Counted from the first letter of the stretch, positions 16,552 through 25,381 are shown. The stretch: DNA of 35,469 bases from Acidobacteriota bacterium (GCA_003225365.1 QHZN01000227.1:1-35469); one strand, 5' to 3'. The notes: generated from the sequence alone by a model not told the origin. A program made the numbers and translations.

Positions 16552-17855
16552 GCTAAACTCCTAAACCCTGTTCCGATCCTCTGTTTCAAGTGCGCTGCGA
16601 TGCGCGCCGGCTCAACTTCTTCCTGCTGGCCGGAGGTCATGTCCTTCACCTGATAGCGGCCGCTCGCGAGCTCGCCTTCCCCGAGAATGATGGCGAATCT
16701 CGCTCCGAGCTTGCTCGCGGCGCCGAGCGACTTTTTCAGTTTCCGGGCGTCGTAGCCGATTTCGACGCTCAGCCCTGAGTGGCGCAATTCGCGCGCCAAC
16801 TTCTGCGCGGGCCCGTACGCGCCGTCGCCCATCCATGCGATGTAGGCGCCGAGCGGGCTGGAGGGCTCGAGCGCGCCCGCTTCGGCCACGGCGAGGAGCA
16901 GCCTGTCTTCCCCAATGGCGACACCAAAGCCGGGCGTGGGCGGGCCGCCGAGCAGCTCGGCGAGTCCGTCGTAGCGGCCCCCGCCCATCAGGGCGTTCTG
17001 GGCGCCGAGCGCTCCCGAGGTCATCTCAAAGGTCGTTCGCGTGTAGTAATCGAGTCCGCGCACGAGCCGCGGCTCGATGGAGTAAGAAATATTCCGCTCC
17101 TTGAGTCCCCGGGTCACGAGGTCGAAATGCTGGCGGCACTCGGGACAGAGGTGGTCAATAATTCTCGGCAGTCCGGCAATCGTAGCCTGGTCGGCTTCGA
17201 CTTTGCAATCGAACACGCGCAAGGGATTGGTCTCCGCGCGCCGCTGGCAATCTGCGCAGAGCTTCGATTTCACGCCCTCGAGCGCCTGCTTCAAAATTTT
17301 CACATACTCCGGCCGGCAGCGCGCGCAGCCGACGGAATTGACGAGCAGCCGGACATCTCTGAGGCCCAGGCGCTCGACCAAAAGCGTGAGCATTTCTAGC
17401 AGCTCCACGTCCACCGCAGGATGATCCGAGCCCAGCACTTCCGCGCCAATCTGATAAAACTGGCGGAAGCGCCCTTTCTGCGGCCGCTCGCGCCGGAACA
17501 TCGGGCCGAGGTAATAAAACTTGTGAATTCCGCCTTCGTTGAAAAGGCTGTGTTCGATATAGGCGCGAACCACCGAGGCCGTCGCTTCGGGCCGCAGCGT
17601 CAGCGACTCTCGGTCGCGGTCTTCGAACGTGTACATTTCTTTGGTGACGATGTCCGTGTCCACCCCGACGCTGCGCCGAAACAGCGCCGTCTCCTCGAGC
17701 ACCGGGGTGCGGATCTCACGGAAATTGTAAGCCTCGAAAACCCGGCGCGCCTCCTCTTCCACGCGCTGCCAAAGCCCGGTCTCGGGAGGCAGCAGATCGC
17801 GCGTTCCCTTGACGGAACGAACCGGCTCGATTTTCTTGCGCGCCACTTCGACCAC
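16545..17855 (-). CDS. hisS: Histidine--tRNA ligase
   Basis: A 436-residue class II synthetase. The start region has VKGTRDLLPPETGLW, then motif 2 FRRERPQKGRFRQFYQIGAE, the histidine-specific LVRGLDYYTRTTFEM and GGGRYDGLAELLGG. Motif 3 is GFGVAIGEDRLL, with Asp where Glu is common. The C-terminal 95 residues form the anticodon-binding domain. Four cysteines of a CARC/CADC type occur at about residues 185-235. Start GTG 17855 has GAGAGG six bases upstream. The stop codon and the last two residues lie inside the terminal repeat of a MITE-like element, so the original C-terminus may have been altered. hisS-aspS is a common gene pair. Confidence 0.96.
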   Translation of the reverse strand: MVEVARKKIEPVRSVKGTRDLLPPETGLWQRVEEEARRVFEAYNFREIRTPVLEETALFRRSVGVDTDIVTKEMYTFEDRDRESLTLRPEATASVVRAYIEHSLFNEGGIHKFYYLGPMFRRERPQKGRFRQFYQIGAEVLGSDHPAVDVELLEMLTLLVERLGLRDVRLLVNSVGCARCRPEYVKILKQALEGVKSKLCADCQRRAETNPLRVFDCKVEADQATIAGLPRIIDHLCPECRQHFDLVTRGLKERNISYSIEPRLVRGLDYYTRTTFEMTSGALGAQNALMGGGRYDGLAELLGGPPTPGFGVAIGEDRLLLAVAEAGALEPSSPLGAYIAWMGDGAYGPAQKLARELRHSGLSVEIGYDARKLKKSLGAASKLGARFAIILGEGELASGRYQVKDMTSGQQEEVEPARIAAHLKQRIGTGFRSLAG

Positions 17856-17880
17856 TGTGTTCCTCTCCGTCCCTCACACC

Positions 17881-18049
17881 CGTCATTCCGAGCCCGTTCG
17901 CCATTCCCCTGCGAACGGCCCTGAGCGAAGCGAAGGGGCTCAGGGTAAACTCCGCGAGGAATCTGCTTTTCGCTGCAGCGCGGAAAAGCAGATTCTTCGG
18001 CCTGGAATGCGGCCTCAGAATGACGTGCTAGGCAGGTTTTTCAGCAACC
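17881..18049. mobile_element. MITE-like element between the gamma-carbonic-anhydrase gene and hisS
   Basis: The right end is TTTTTCAGCAACC (18037-18049), the terminal sequence shared with the other copies. CGTCATTCCGAG at the left and CTCAGAATGACG at the right face each other. Inside are a perfect 13-bp inverted repeat GAATCTGCTTTTC / GAAAAGCAGATTC (17959-17971, 17983-17995) and CCCTGAGC / GCTCAGGG arms. The left terminal repeat is not seen; it may have been lost next to the hisS start. Confidence 0.5.
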
Positions 18050-18077
18050 CATTACAGTGCTCGGGCAGGCCCCTGCC

Positions 18078-18614
18078 TCATCGGGCGCCCGCCGGGCTTC
18101 CCTTCTTCATCTCATTGAGATAGATCTCTTTGTACTCCAGGTAATGCGCCGCGTGCATGTCAATGAACGCTAGGTCCGTCTCCTTCAGAGCGCGATGCAG
18201 GCGCGCCGGCACGCCCAGGTACAAACTGCCCGGCGGGATCGCCGTCTTTTCAGCCACCACGGCGCCTGCGGCGACGATCGAGCCCTCGCCGACCACGACG
18301 TCATTCAGGAGCACCGCCGCCATGCCGATCAGGCAATGGTCTTCGACGCGGCAGCCGTGGAGCACCGCGCGATGCCCAACCGTGACCCAGTCGCCGACGA
18401 TCGTGGGCGAGCCCGCCATGGTGTGCAGAACGCATCCGTCCTGCACGTTGCTGTTCGCCCCCACGCGGATGGGGTCAATGTCGCCGCGCAGCACGGCCCC
18501 GAACCAGACACTCGCGTTCTCGCCGATTTCCACGCGGCCGATAATGACCGCACTCTCGGCGACGTAAGCCGTTTCGGCGATGCGGGGGCTGTGCCCCTGA
18601 TAGGCGCGAATCAT
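18078..18614 (-). CDS. Gamma-carbonic-anhydrase-like hexapeptide-repeat protein
   Basis: A 178-residue left-handed beta-helix protein of the YrdA/PaaY/CaiE group. Hexapeptide repeats run from about residue 10 to 140 (AYVAESAVIIGRVEIGENAS, GAVLRGDIDPIRVG, SNVQDGCVLH). The three likely zinc-ligand histidines are in CVLHTM, VGHRAVLHGC (two). A C-terminal helix follows. Homologues are trimeric and metal-bound; some have carbonic anhydrase activity, many have no known substrate. The frame extends to 18680, but the ATG at 18614 (MIRAYQGHSPRIAETAYV) begins where the family does. It could have a moonlighting acyltransferase-like role, but no evidence for that is seen. Confidence 0.88.
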   Translation of the reverse strand: MIRAYQGHSPRIAETAYVAESAVIIGRVEIGENASVWFGAVLRGDIDPIRVGANSNVQDGCVLHTMAGSPTIVGDWVTVGHRAVLHGCRVEDHCLIGMAAVLLNDVVVGEGSIVAAGAVVAEKTAIPPGSLYLGVPARLHRALKETDLAFIDMHAAHYLEYKEIYLNEMKKGSPAGAR

Positions 18615-18746
18615 GATTCGTGAAGACGGATGAAACCGCGGCCTTCCGTCGAACCTTTTGAAGTTAGCACACCCGCGCAAAAACCCGCAAGGAGCGGGCA
18701 GGTCCGGCGCAAACGAAATCGCCGGGCCGAGGACTTAAGGGAGGGC

Positions 18747-20075
18747 TTAATCCCGCGGCTTGAGCAACTCGAGGGCCTTGCCTTCCGCCCAGGGCTTATA
18801 GTGAGCCGCAAAATGAATGCGTTCGTCGAGTGGCGGGTGTGTGTAAAGCCAGAACTCGATGAAGGGGTTCGGGGCGGGGTCTTCGAGGCCCTCTTTCCCC
18901 AAGACTTCGAGCGACCGGACTTCCGCCGCGTTCGGGTCCGCCACCACGCCCGCGGCGAGCTCGAGCCCGAACTGGTCGGCCTGATGCTCGAAGTGGCGGG
19001 AGATTCCGCAGATGATCGGCGAGGCGAAAAACCACAGCCACGTCAGAAGGAGCAACAGGATGGGCGCGGAGGCGAGATCGCCGAGGCCTTCGATTCGCGA
19101 GGTGGCGCCCCACCTGCGGACGATCCACGCCGATAAACCATAGCCCAGATAAATCAGCGCGCCAAAGACCAGCTCGATCAGAGCAAACTCTTTCGGAATA
19201 TGCTCAAGAACGTAGTGCCCGGCTTCGTGGCCAACCATCAAGAGCGTTTCATCCGTGCCGAGCCGATTCAAGGCCGTGTCCCACACTACGATGCGCTTGC
19301 TCGCGCCGAGGCCGGTCACGTATGCATTGACGACGCGGGTCTTGGAGCTCGCGTTCATCAGGAAGATTCGTGATTCGGGTATGTCCAGGCCCGCGCGGCG
19401 CACCATCGCTTCCATACGAGCCACGAGCTCTGGGTGCGTCTCAGAGAGTGGGGTGAACTTGTAGAAGAGAGGATCAATCAGCACAGGATGAATCAGAATC
19501 ACGGCGAGCGCAATGGGGATAGTGGCCGCCCAGAAGCAAATCCACCAGGCGCGCGGGGCGCGACGAATGAAAAAGTAAAGCAGCCCCATCACAAAAATCC
19601 CCCCCAAGACATTCAGTGCCAGGCCGAAGGCCCAGTCCCGCATCCAGAGAGCGAAATTTTCGCTCGAGAGGCCGAATTGGCGCTCGACCAGGAAGCCGGA
19701 ATAAAAGTTGAGCGGCCACTCGAGCGCGGCGACCGTGGCGAGAAACAGCGGCACAAAGACCAGGCATTGGATGAATAGCTTCCTGGACGCGCGTCGAGCC
19801 CAATCGCGGAGGGCGCGCGCGATGCCACTCCCCGCGATGAATACGCAAATCATCGAGGTGAGTGCGACACCCGCAAAGTAAGAGGCGTATTGGCGATGGG
19901 AATAGGCGATGGCGCGAGCCCGCTCGGCCGGGGTCAGCGTGTAATGGTCGGGCGGCGGCGCGGCCGGCAGGCGCTCGGTCTTCGAGGTGGCGCTTTGCGT
20001 AGGCCGCGCAATCAGCTGCGGCCCAGGGACCCAGGCGCACTCGGCAAGGACAAGAAGGAATACCGCGAGGGTCAT
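18747..20075 (-). CDS. M48 (Ste24/CAAX protease 1-like) membrane metallopeptidase
   Basis: A 442-residue membrane zinc protease. An N-terminal hydrophobic segment (MTLAVFLLVLAECAWVPGPQ) is probably a signal or first membrane helix; about five to six further helices follow, including two after the active site. HEAGH at 283-287 provides two zinc ligands and the catalytic Glu, and Glu363 in FEHQADQFG is the third ligand. The order and the NAYVTGLGASKRIVVWDT segment match Ste24-like bacterial M48 proteins, which are thought to take part in membrane protein quality control. ATG 20075 is preceded by GGAGGGG and lies 25 bases after dcd; the longer frame to 20180 would overlap dcd. Confidence 0.92.
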   Translation of the reverse strand: MTLAVFLLVLAECAWVPGPQLIARPTQSATSKTERLPAAPPPDHYTLTPAERARAIAYSHRQYASYFAGVALTSMICVFIAGSGIARALRDWARRASRKLFIQCLVFVPLFLATVAALEWPLNFYSGFLVERQFGLSSENFALWMRDWAFGLALNVLGGIFVMGLLYFFIRRAPRAWWICFWAATIPIALAVILIHPVLIDPLFYKFTPLSETHPELVARMEAMVRRAGLDIPESRIFLMNASSKTRVVNAYVTGLGASKRIVVWDTALNRLGTDETLLMVGHEAGHYVLEHIPKEFALIELVFGALIYLGYGLSAWIVRRWGATSRIEGLGDLASAPILLLLLTWLWFFASPIICGISRHFEHQADQFGLELAAGVVADPNAAEVRSLEVLGKEGLEDPAPNPFIEFWLYTHPPLDERIHFAAHYKPWAEGKALELLKPRD

Positions 20076-20100
20076 TCCCCTCCGCCGCGCCCGGCAGCTT

Positions 20101-20655
20101 TCAAATTCGAGGCAGGACGATGCCCTTTTGCGCTTGATACTTTCCCTTCTTGTCCTTGTAAGAAGTTCTGCAAACCTCATCGGATTCGAAAAAGACGATT
20201 TGGCAGAGCCCTTCGTTCGAGTACACGCGCGCGGGCAGCGGCGTGGTGTTGGAGATTTCGAGCGTCACATAGCCTTCCCACTCGGGCTCGAGCGGCGTGA
20301 CGTTGACGATGATCCCGCAGCGGGCGTACGTGGACTTCCCCACGCACACGGTCAGAACGTTGCGCGGGATTTTGAAGTATTCGACCGAACGGGCCAGCGC
20401 GAAGGAATTCGGCGGAATGATGCACACCGGCCCTCGAAACTCCACGAAGGAACGCTCGTCGAAGTGTTTCGGGTCCACGATGGTGCTGTTCACATTCGTA
20501 AATATCTTAAATTCATCAGCCACTCGCAGGTCATACCCATACGATGACAAGCCGAAAGAGATCGCGCCCTCCCGCACTTGGCTTTCGGCGAAGGGGTTGA
20601 TCATTTCGTGCTCTCGGGCCATGCGCTCGATCCAGCGGTCGTTCTTGACAGACAT
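20101..20655 (-). CDS. dcd: dCTP deaminase
   Basis: A 184-residue trimeric enzyme that deaminates dCTP to dUTP for thymidylate synthesis. It begins [20 protein letters not shown] and contains [47 protein letters not shown] and the catalytic-Glu region [11 protein letters not shown], then a C-terminal loop that closes over the nucleotide. Whether it is the deaminase alone or also hydrolyses dUTP cannot be decided by eye. A leftward TTGTCA-N17-TATTAT promoter lies 81 bases upstream and shares its -35 bases with the divergent HU/IHF gene. The M48 protease gene follows closely and is probably co-transcribed. Confidence 0.95.
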   Translation of the reverse strand: MSVKNDRWIERMAREHEMINPFAESQVREGAISFGLSSYGYDLRVADEFKIFTNVNSTIVDPKHFDERSFVEFRGPVCIIPPNSFALARSVEYFKIPRNVLTVCVGKSTYARCGIIVNVTPLEPEWEGYVTLEISNTTPLPARVYSNEGLCQIVFFESDEVCRTSYKDKKGKYQAQKGIVLPRI

Positions 20656-20735
20656 TCGGCACCCCTCACTTGGATTGGCGACGGAATGCTTTGACGCGGC
20701 GGCAAATCAGCCGCCACTCTCAGGAAACGGCGGGC

Positions 20736-20764
20736 ATAATAGTACAGGAGAAAATACTTGACAA
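20736..20764 (-). promoter_or_regulatory. dcd: Promoter of dcd
   Basis: Read leftward, TTGTCA (20764-20759), a 17-base spacer and TATTAT (20741-20736). The -35 overlaps the -35 of the divergent promoter at 20758-20786, so the two polymerases should compete for one site. Confidence 0.6.
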
Positions 20765-20786
20765 CGCCCGAATGCCTTCTTACGAT
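20758..20786 (+). promoter_or_regulatory. Promoter of the HU/IHF-type gene
   Basis: TTGACA (20758-20763), a 17-base spacer and TACGAT (20781-20786). Transcription should start near 20793, giving a leader of about 20 bases that contains the AGGAGG ribosome binding site at 20803-20808. Confidence 0.65.
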
Positions 20787-20813
20787 TAAAGCCTCTATTT
20801 TCAGGAGGTTCGC

Positions 20814-21080
20814 TTGATCAAGCTTGATCTCGTCAGCGAAATCGTCAACCGCACCGGCATCACGAAGACCAAAGCGGAGATCGCCGTTGAAACTATCTTC
20901 GACTCCATGAAAAAAGCGCTGGCGCGGGGAGACCGGATTGAGCTTCGAGGTTTTGGTGTATTCAACGTCAAGCCTCGGAAGACCGGCATCGGCCGCAACC
21001 CCCGCACCGGACAAGAGGTCAGCATTCCTCCCGGCAAGGCCGTCCGCTTCAAGCCCGGCAAAGAGCTCCAGTCCCTCTAG
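20814..21080 (+). CDS. HU/IHF-family DNA-bending protein
   Basis: An 88-residue nucleoid protein of the HU/IHF family. Helices at the N-terminus (LVSEIVNRTGITKTKAEIAV) form the dimer core. GDRIELRGFGVFNVKPRK and the arm GRNPRTGQEVSIPPGKAVRF, which holds the intercalating Pro in RNPRTG, bind and bend DNA. The length is typical. It starts with TTG 20814, preceded by a perfect AGGAGG at 20803-20808 with five bases spacing. It could function as either HU or IHF subunit; the arm sequence looks slightly IHF-like. It diverges from dcd and stands alone. Confidence 0.93.
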   Translation: MIKLDLVSEIVNRTGITKTKAEIAVETIFDSMKKALARGDRIELRGFGVFNVKPRKTGIGRNPRTGQEVSIPPGKAVRFKPGKELQSL

Positions 21081-21298
21081 TGTCGTTCAAACCTGCGGCA
21101 CACAGGCTATTCTGGCTATCTCTGCTCCAAGCGGCCAGATTCTTCCGGTTTCGCGGTTCCGCAGTGCGGGATTCCCGCCCATCGCCGCCATTCATGGCCC
21201 GCCCTTCATATCCCCGTCAGGCTATCCGGAAAGGGGAAGCCCGCCAAGGGCGTGTGTGGCAGATTGGCGACTATCATACGCGCCTCATCGGCGCGGTT

Positions 21299-23767
21299 CT
21301 ACATGACGCTGACGGGGTCCACGTCAATCATCAAGGCGCGGGGGGCGACGCCGTTGCGATAACAATAATCGGCCATGCGCTCGACCACGGAGTGCAGTCG
21401 CGCGCGGCTTTTCGAGCGTAGCAGAAACTGAAGGCGATACTTTCCTTCCAGGCGCGCGAGCGGCGCGGGCGCCGGCCCGAGGACGCGGACCTCGGGCGTT
21501 GGCTTCTCGACAGTTTGAAAAAACTCCTCAACCTTGCGCGCGACCTTCGCGGCCTGCGCCAAGTCCGCATCCTGAGCCACCACGTTGGCGAAAGCGGTGA
21601 CCGGCGGGTAATGCATGGTTCGCCGGAATCGAATTTCCTTCTCGAAAAAAGCCTCGAAATTCTGTTGCGCGGCGAAACGCACAGCGTAGTGGTCGGGGTA
21701 AAACGTCTGCACGAGCACGCGTCCCGGCGCGCTTCCGCGGCCCGCGCGGCCCGCCGCCTGGGCCAGTAGCTGAAACGTCCGCTCAGCGGCGCGGAAGTCG
21801 GGAAGCGCCAGCCCCGCGTCCACCGAGACCACGCCAACCAGCGTTACTCCTTGGAAGTCGTGCCCTTTGGCAATCATTTGCGTCCCCACCAGAATGTCAA
21901 TCTTGCCTTGGCGAAAATCCGAAAGGATGCGCGCGAATTGGGCAGGCCGGCGCGCCACATCGCGGTCGAGCCGTGCCACCCGAGCACCGGGAAACATTTC
22001 CGCGAGCTTGCTTTCGATCTTCTCCGTGCCCTCGCCGACGTAGTTCAGATACTCGCTGCCGCAAGCCGGGCAGCGCGAGGGGACGGCGGCGGAAAAGCCG
22101 CAGTAGTGGCAGATGAGCCGGTGCTCGCGGCGGTGGTAAGTAAGCGAGATCGAGCAATTCGCGCAGCCCACCGACTGGCCGCAACTTCGGCACAAGAGAA
22201 ACCAGGCGAAGCCGCGACGGTTGAGCAGGATCATGGTCTGCGCGCCGGATTTCAATTGGACGTCCATCTCCTCCTTGAGCCGCCGCGAAATCGGGACGCG
22301 CGAGACCGTCTCGCGGAACTCCTGGCGCATATCCACGATTTCAACGCTCGCCAGCGGCCGGCCGCCGATACGCTCTTCGAGCCGGGCCAAGTGGTATTTG
22401 CCTTCGCGAGCGTTCAAGTAAGATTCGAGCGAGGGCGTGGCCGAGCCCAAGATCGCCAGGGCCCCAGCCAGCCGCGCGCGGACAACCGCAACGTCCCGGC
22501 CGTGATAGCGGGGCGTTTCCTGCTGCTTGTAGCTCGAGTCGTGCTCCTCATCCACGATGAGAAGGCCAAGGTTTTCGAGCGGCGCAAACACCGCCGAGCG
22601 TGTGCCGAGCGCGACCCGGGCCTCGCCACGGCGCGCGCGCCACCACTCCTTATGACGATCGAGCTCGCTCAAGCCGCTGTGAAGCATCGCCACCCGAGCG
22701 CCCAGGCGAGAGCTGTAAAGTTCCTGAAGGGCGGGCGTCAGCGCGATTTCCGGCACCAGCATCAATGCCGTGCGGTCCTGCGCCAGGCAATGGCGGATGA
22801 GGCGCAGGTAAACTTCCGTCTTGCCGCTGGCCGTGATGCCGTGAAGAAGCACAACCCCGAATTCACGCTTCTCGAGGCGCAATCTCAGGTCCTCAAAGGC
22901 GGCGGTTTGCGGCCCCGTCAGCTCCGGCCACTCGTCCAAACCCGAGGCCGTTGTTAGCGCCGTCGCGGTCCTGCCCTCCACCCCCGGCCGCAGTCCAATC
23001 AGTCCTTCTTGCTGAAGCCGCTTGAGCCGGGCGAGCGAAGTCCGAGCCGAGGTGACGAGCTCGCGGTGATCCTCGACCGGGCCCCGCTCGAGCGCGGCGA
23101 CAATGCGCTGGGCGGCCGGCGAGATGCGCACCGAAGAGCGGCTGAGAGGGCCGGTGAGCACTACGGAATAAACTTCGCGGCTCTTGCGCTGCCTTTCGCG
23201 CGTGGTCACGGTGATTAGCCCCTCGCGCTCCGTCTGTGCAAACCACTCGGCGCCCTCCTTCCCGAATTTGCGGCGAAAACTATCGAGTGGCGCCGCACCG
23301 CGAAGCGCCGCTTGGTCTCTGAAATAAGCGAGGTAAGTTCGCTCCAGGTTCGTCACGGCACTGAGATCCCGGCCGTACTCCTCGACTCTCTCGAGGCCCT
23401 TCTCGGTCAAGGAGACCACTTGCTCGCGAACCGTATCCGCGCGAAGCGGGAGCATGGCGCGGAAAACCTCTCCGACCGGCGCCAGGTAATAGTCGGCAAT
23501 CCAGACCCCCAAGGTGATGAGCTCCGGCGATAGAAGCGCCTCGGGATCGAGAACGCGGAGGATGTCGCGAACATTCAATCCGGGCGCAGGCTTGACTACC
23601 GGCTCGACGACCACGCCCGCCGCGCGGCGGTTCCCGAGAGGAACCACAACGCGCTGGCCCACACGTACGTCGAGTGAGTCCGGAACGCGGTAAGTGAGCG
23701 GGTGGCGGATGGCCGCCATGACCGCAACATTTACGAAGATTTCCGCAGTTCCTTTCTTCGGACTCAC
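21299..23767 (-). CDS. priA: Primosomal protein N' (PriA helicase)
   Basis: An 822-residue superfamily 2 helicase that restarts stalled replication forks. The N-terminal DNA-binding domain has HPLTYRVPDSLDVRVGQRVV. The helicase has GITASGKTEVY (Lys316), the DEEH box LLIVDEEHDSSYKQ and GSATPSLES. An insertion carries eight zinc-binding cysteines (CRSCGQSVGCANC and CHYCGF...CPACG). VGTQMIAKGHDFQGVTLVG and QAAGRAGRG complete the motor. The frame continues up to a TTG at 23806; GTG 23767 is preferred because a TACAAT box ends six bases before it, which would make the mRNA leaderless. Convergent with the HU/IHF gene. Confidence 0.95.
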   Translation of the reverse strand: MSPKKGTAEIFVNVAVMAAIRHPLTYRVPDSLDVRVGQRVVVPLGNRRAAGVVVEPVVKPAPGLNVRDILRVLDPEALLSPELITLGVWIADYYLAPVGEVFRAMLPLRADTVREQVVSLTEKGLERVEEYGRDLSAVTNLERTYLAYFRDQAALRGAAPLDSFRRKFGKEGAEWFAQTEREGLITVTTRERQRKSREVYSVVLTGPLSRSSVRISPAAQRIVAALERGPVEDHRELVTSARTSLARLKRLQQEGLIGLRPGVEGRTATALTTASGLDEWPELTGPQTAAFEDLRLRLEKREFGVVLLHGITASGKTEVYLRLIRHCLAQDRTALMLVPEIALTPALQELYSSRLGARVAMLHSGLSELDRHKEWWRARRGEARVALGTRSAVFAPLENLGLLIVDEEHDSSYKQQETPRYHGRDVAVVRARLAGALAILGSATPSLESYLNAREGKYHLARLEERIGGRPLASVEIVDMRQEFRETVSRVPISRRLKEEMDVQLKSGAQTMILLNRRGFAWFLLCRSCGQSVGCANCSISLTYHRREHRLICHYCGFSAAVPSRCPACGSEYLNYVGEGTEKIESKLAEMFPGARVARLDRDVARRPAQFARILSDFRQGKIDILVGTQMIAKGHDFQGVTLVGVVSVDAGLALPDFRAAERTFQLLAQAAGRAGRGSAPGRVLVQTFYPDHYAVRFAAQQNFEAFFEKEIRFRRTMHYPPVTAFANVVAQDADLAQAAKVARKVEEFFQTVEKPTPEVRVLGPAPAPLARLEGKYRLQFLLRSKSRARLHSVVERMADYCYRNGVAPRALMIDVDPVSVM

Positions 23768-23773
23768 GCCGGC

Positions 23774-23800
23774 ATTGTATGACGCCGCCGCGGGAAGCAA
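23774..23800 (-). promoter_or_regulatory. priA: Possible leaderless promoter of priA
   Basis: Read leftward, TTGCTT (23800-23795), a short 15-base spacer, TACAAT (23779-23774), then six bases to GTG 23767. A transcript starting seven bases after the -10 would begin at the GTG. The -35 is poor. Confidence 0.25.
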
Positions 23801-23838
23801 AAGCACTCTACTTAGCGCCCTCGCTCGAATCTTGGCAA

Positions 23839-24060
23839 TCTGATGAAAGAACCCTCAACGATGTCATTCTGAGCAGCCCCGATTCATCCCATCGGGGCGA
23901 CGAAGAATCTGCCTGGTTGTTGATTTGTAGCAGAACAGATCCTTCGCGGAGTTTACCCTGAGCGGGAAGTGAAAGGGATTCTTCCGCTTCGCTCGGCTCA
24001 GCGTCAGAATGACAAGCGAAGGGCTCAGGATGACAACCCCGCAGGAGTTTCTCAGCACCC
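23839..24060. mobile_element. Degenerate MITE-like element between the redoxin gene and priA
   Basis: TGTCATTCTGAGC (about 23862) and GCTCAGGATGACA (about 24023) face each other. The outer ends, CTGATGAAAGAA at the left and GTTTCTCAGCACCC at the right, are decayed forms of the terminal repeat of the other copies. The segment 23943-24033 closely resembles 14351-14436. A CCCCGATTCATCCCATCGGGG palindrome is inserted near 23877. Confidence 0.5.
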
Positions 24061-24124
24061 GGTTAGAAAGTTTCGCGCATCGCCGAATCGACTGGCGACT
24101 TTTTGACGTTTCTTCGGCGGCTTA

Positions 24125-25381
24125 TTACAGGTGCGGGAAATCCGTCTGGCAATCGTTCCCAAAGGTGAACGAATTGATGGTGAGCCCGGATCGGGTGGGG
24201 AAAAGGCCGAGGTTGTGGCTGCCGAACGCTGCGTTCTGGACCAGATAATACATGCGCGGTTCGCGGACCTCGATGAAGGAGCGCCCTTCGGAACCGAATT
24301 GAACGTCCGCGCCCTTGTTGGACGAAGTCAGCGGCTTGCCGTCTTGCTCAACGAACAACTTCGAAGGTCGCCCGTGGGAGACGTTCATCACGACATAGAC
24401 CTCGCGGGCGTGATATCGCATTTCCAACTGATCGCTCGAGGGGGCGTCGCTTTTCGCCTTGCCGTGGTAGATCATTCCGTTCTTGTCGGTTTTCCAAGTG
24501 CCCGAAAGCGCCGCTCGGCCTTCTTCGATGCTCGCGGGCAGACGATACGTCCGGTTTTTTCCGTCCTGGTAGCCCTCGGGATTGGCTAGGATGCCGCGGC
24601 CTGACCAATTGCCGACGTACATTTCGGGCGTGGGAATCCCACAAGAAGCCGCGAAGCGGTCCACGTCCGGCGGAATCGAATCGCTCGCGGGAAATTCAAG
24701 GCCGGGATGAGCCTCTTTGAGCAGCCGCTGGATGGCGCGCTCGAAGGCCCCGTCGGCGCCTTCGCCAGACCGGTTGTAACGCACCACGCCGCTTGCGTCC
24801 ACCAGAAAACGGTTCGGCCAGGTATTGTTCTTATAGGCCCGCCAGATCAGGAAATTGCTGTCAACAACTACCGGATAGGGCAGGCCGAAACGCTTAACCG
24901 CCTCGCGGACGTGGGCCGGCGAATAGGCGATGTCGAACTCGGGATCGTGAACTCCGATGATCGTAAAGCCGTACTTGTGATACCGCTCGTACCACTTTTT
25001 GTTCTCAGGAAACGTTCGAATGCAGTTGATGCAGGTGTATTCCCAGAAATCAATCAGCAGCACATTGCCACGCAATCGAGCTATCGTGAGGGGCGGCGAA
25101 TTGATCCACGCGACGTTTGCGCCGGTTGTGACCTCTTCTTCCGCGTTCGGCCGCTCACCACGAGTCCCGCGGACGGCGCCGGCCCCCGGCTCGCCCTCGC
25201 CGGGTGAAGGCTGCTCGACTTCCCGCGCGCCCATCTCCAGGGTAGGAAATTCCGGCGCGGGGAAATGCACCACGGTCAGGCCATCTTCTTCCTTCTCCTG
25301 AGCGGGCGCCGGCATCCTCACCAGAAGCGCCAGAACTAGGCCGAGCCCGATGACCGCTCCGCAACGACCTAAACTTTTCAA
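24125..25381 (-). CDS. Exported DipZ-like thioredoxin-family protein
   Basis: A 418-residue protein. The N-terminal segment GAVIGLGLVLALLVRMPAPAQ is a signal peptide, so it acts outside the cytoplasm. A low-complexity Glu/Gly/Pro linker follows. The thioredoxin fold has the redox pair Cys117-Ile-Asn-Cys120 in WEYTCINCIRTFP, then GVHDPEFD and VVVDSNFLIWRAYKNNTWP, the pattern of the DipZ periplasmic domain. The last 180 residues form a beta-rich module (WKTDKNGMIYHG, LEMRYHAREVYVVMNVSHGR) that matches the C-terminal domain of DipZ-type redoxins. No DipZ membrane domain is fused. TTG 25381 is chosen because it opens the signal peptide; the longer frame runs into the upstream gene. Probably co-transcribed with the MTHFR-like gene 49 bases upstream. 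Confidence 0.85.
   Translation of the reverse strand: MKSLGRCGAVIGLGLVLALLVRMPAPAQEKEEDGLTVVHFPAPEFPTLEMGAREVEQPSPGEGEPGAGAVRGTRGERPNAEEEVTTGANVAWINSPPLTIARLRGNVLLIDFWEYTCINCIRTFPENKKWYERYHKYGFTIIGVHDPEFDIAYSPAHVREAVKRFGLPYPVVVDSNFLIWRAYKNNTWPNRFLVDASGVVRYNRSGEGADGAFERAIQRLLKEAHPGLEFPASDSIPPDVDRFAASCGIPTPEMYVGNWSGRGILANPEGYQDGKNRTYRLPASIEEGRAALSGTWKTDKNGMIYHGKAKSDAPSSDQLEMRYHAREVYVVMNVSHGRPSKLFVEQDGKPLTSSNKGADVQFGSEGRSFIEVREPRMYYLVQNAAFGSHNLGLFPTRSGLTINSFTFGNDCQTDFPHL

Noticed and set aside
20076-20180. N-terminal extension of the M48 protease
   Set aside because: It overlaps the end of dcd; ATG 20075 has a strong ribosome binding site and a hydrophobic start.
21851-22957. Long plus-strand open frame over priA
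   Set aside because: It is antisense to the PriA helicase and zinc regions, and reads as low-complexity Arg/Ala/His-rich sequence.
14273-24060. CRISPR array suggested by the repeated TCATTCTGAGC text
   Set aside because: The copies are kilobases apart, partly inverted and without regular spacers.
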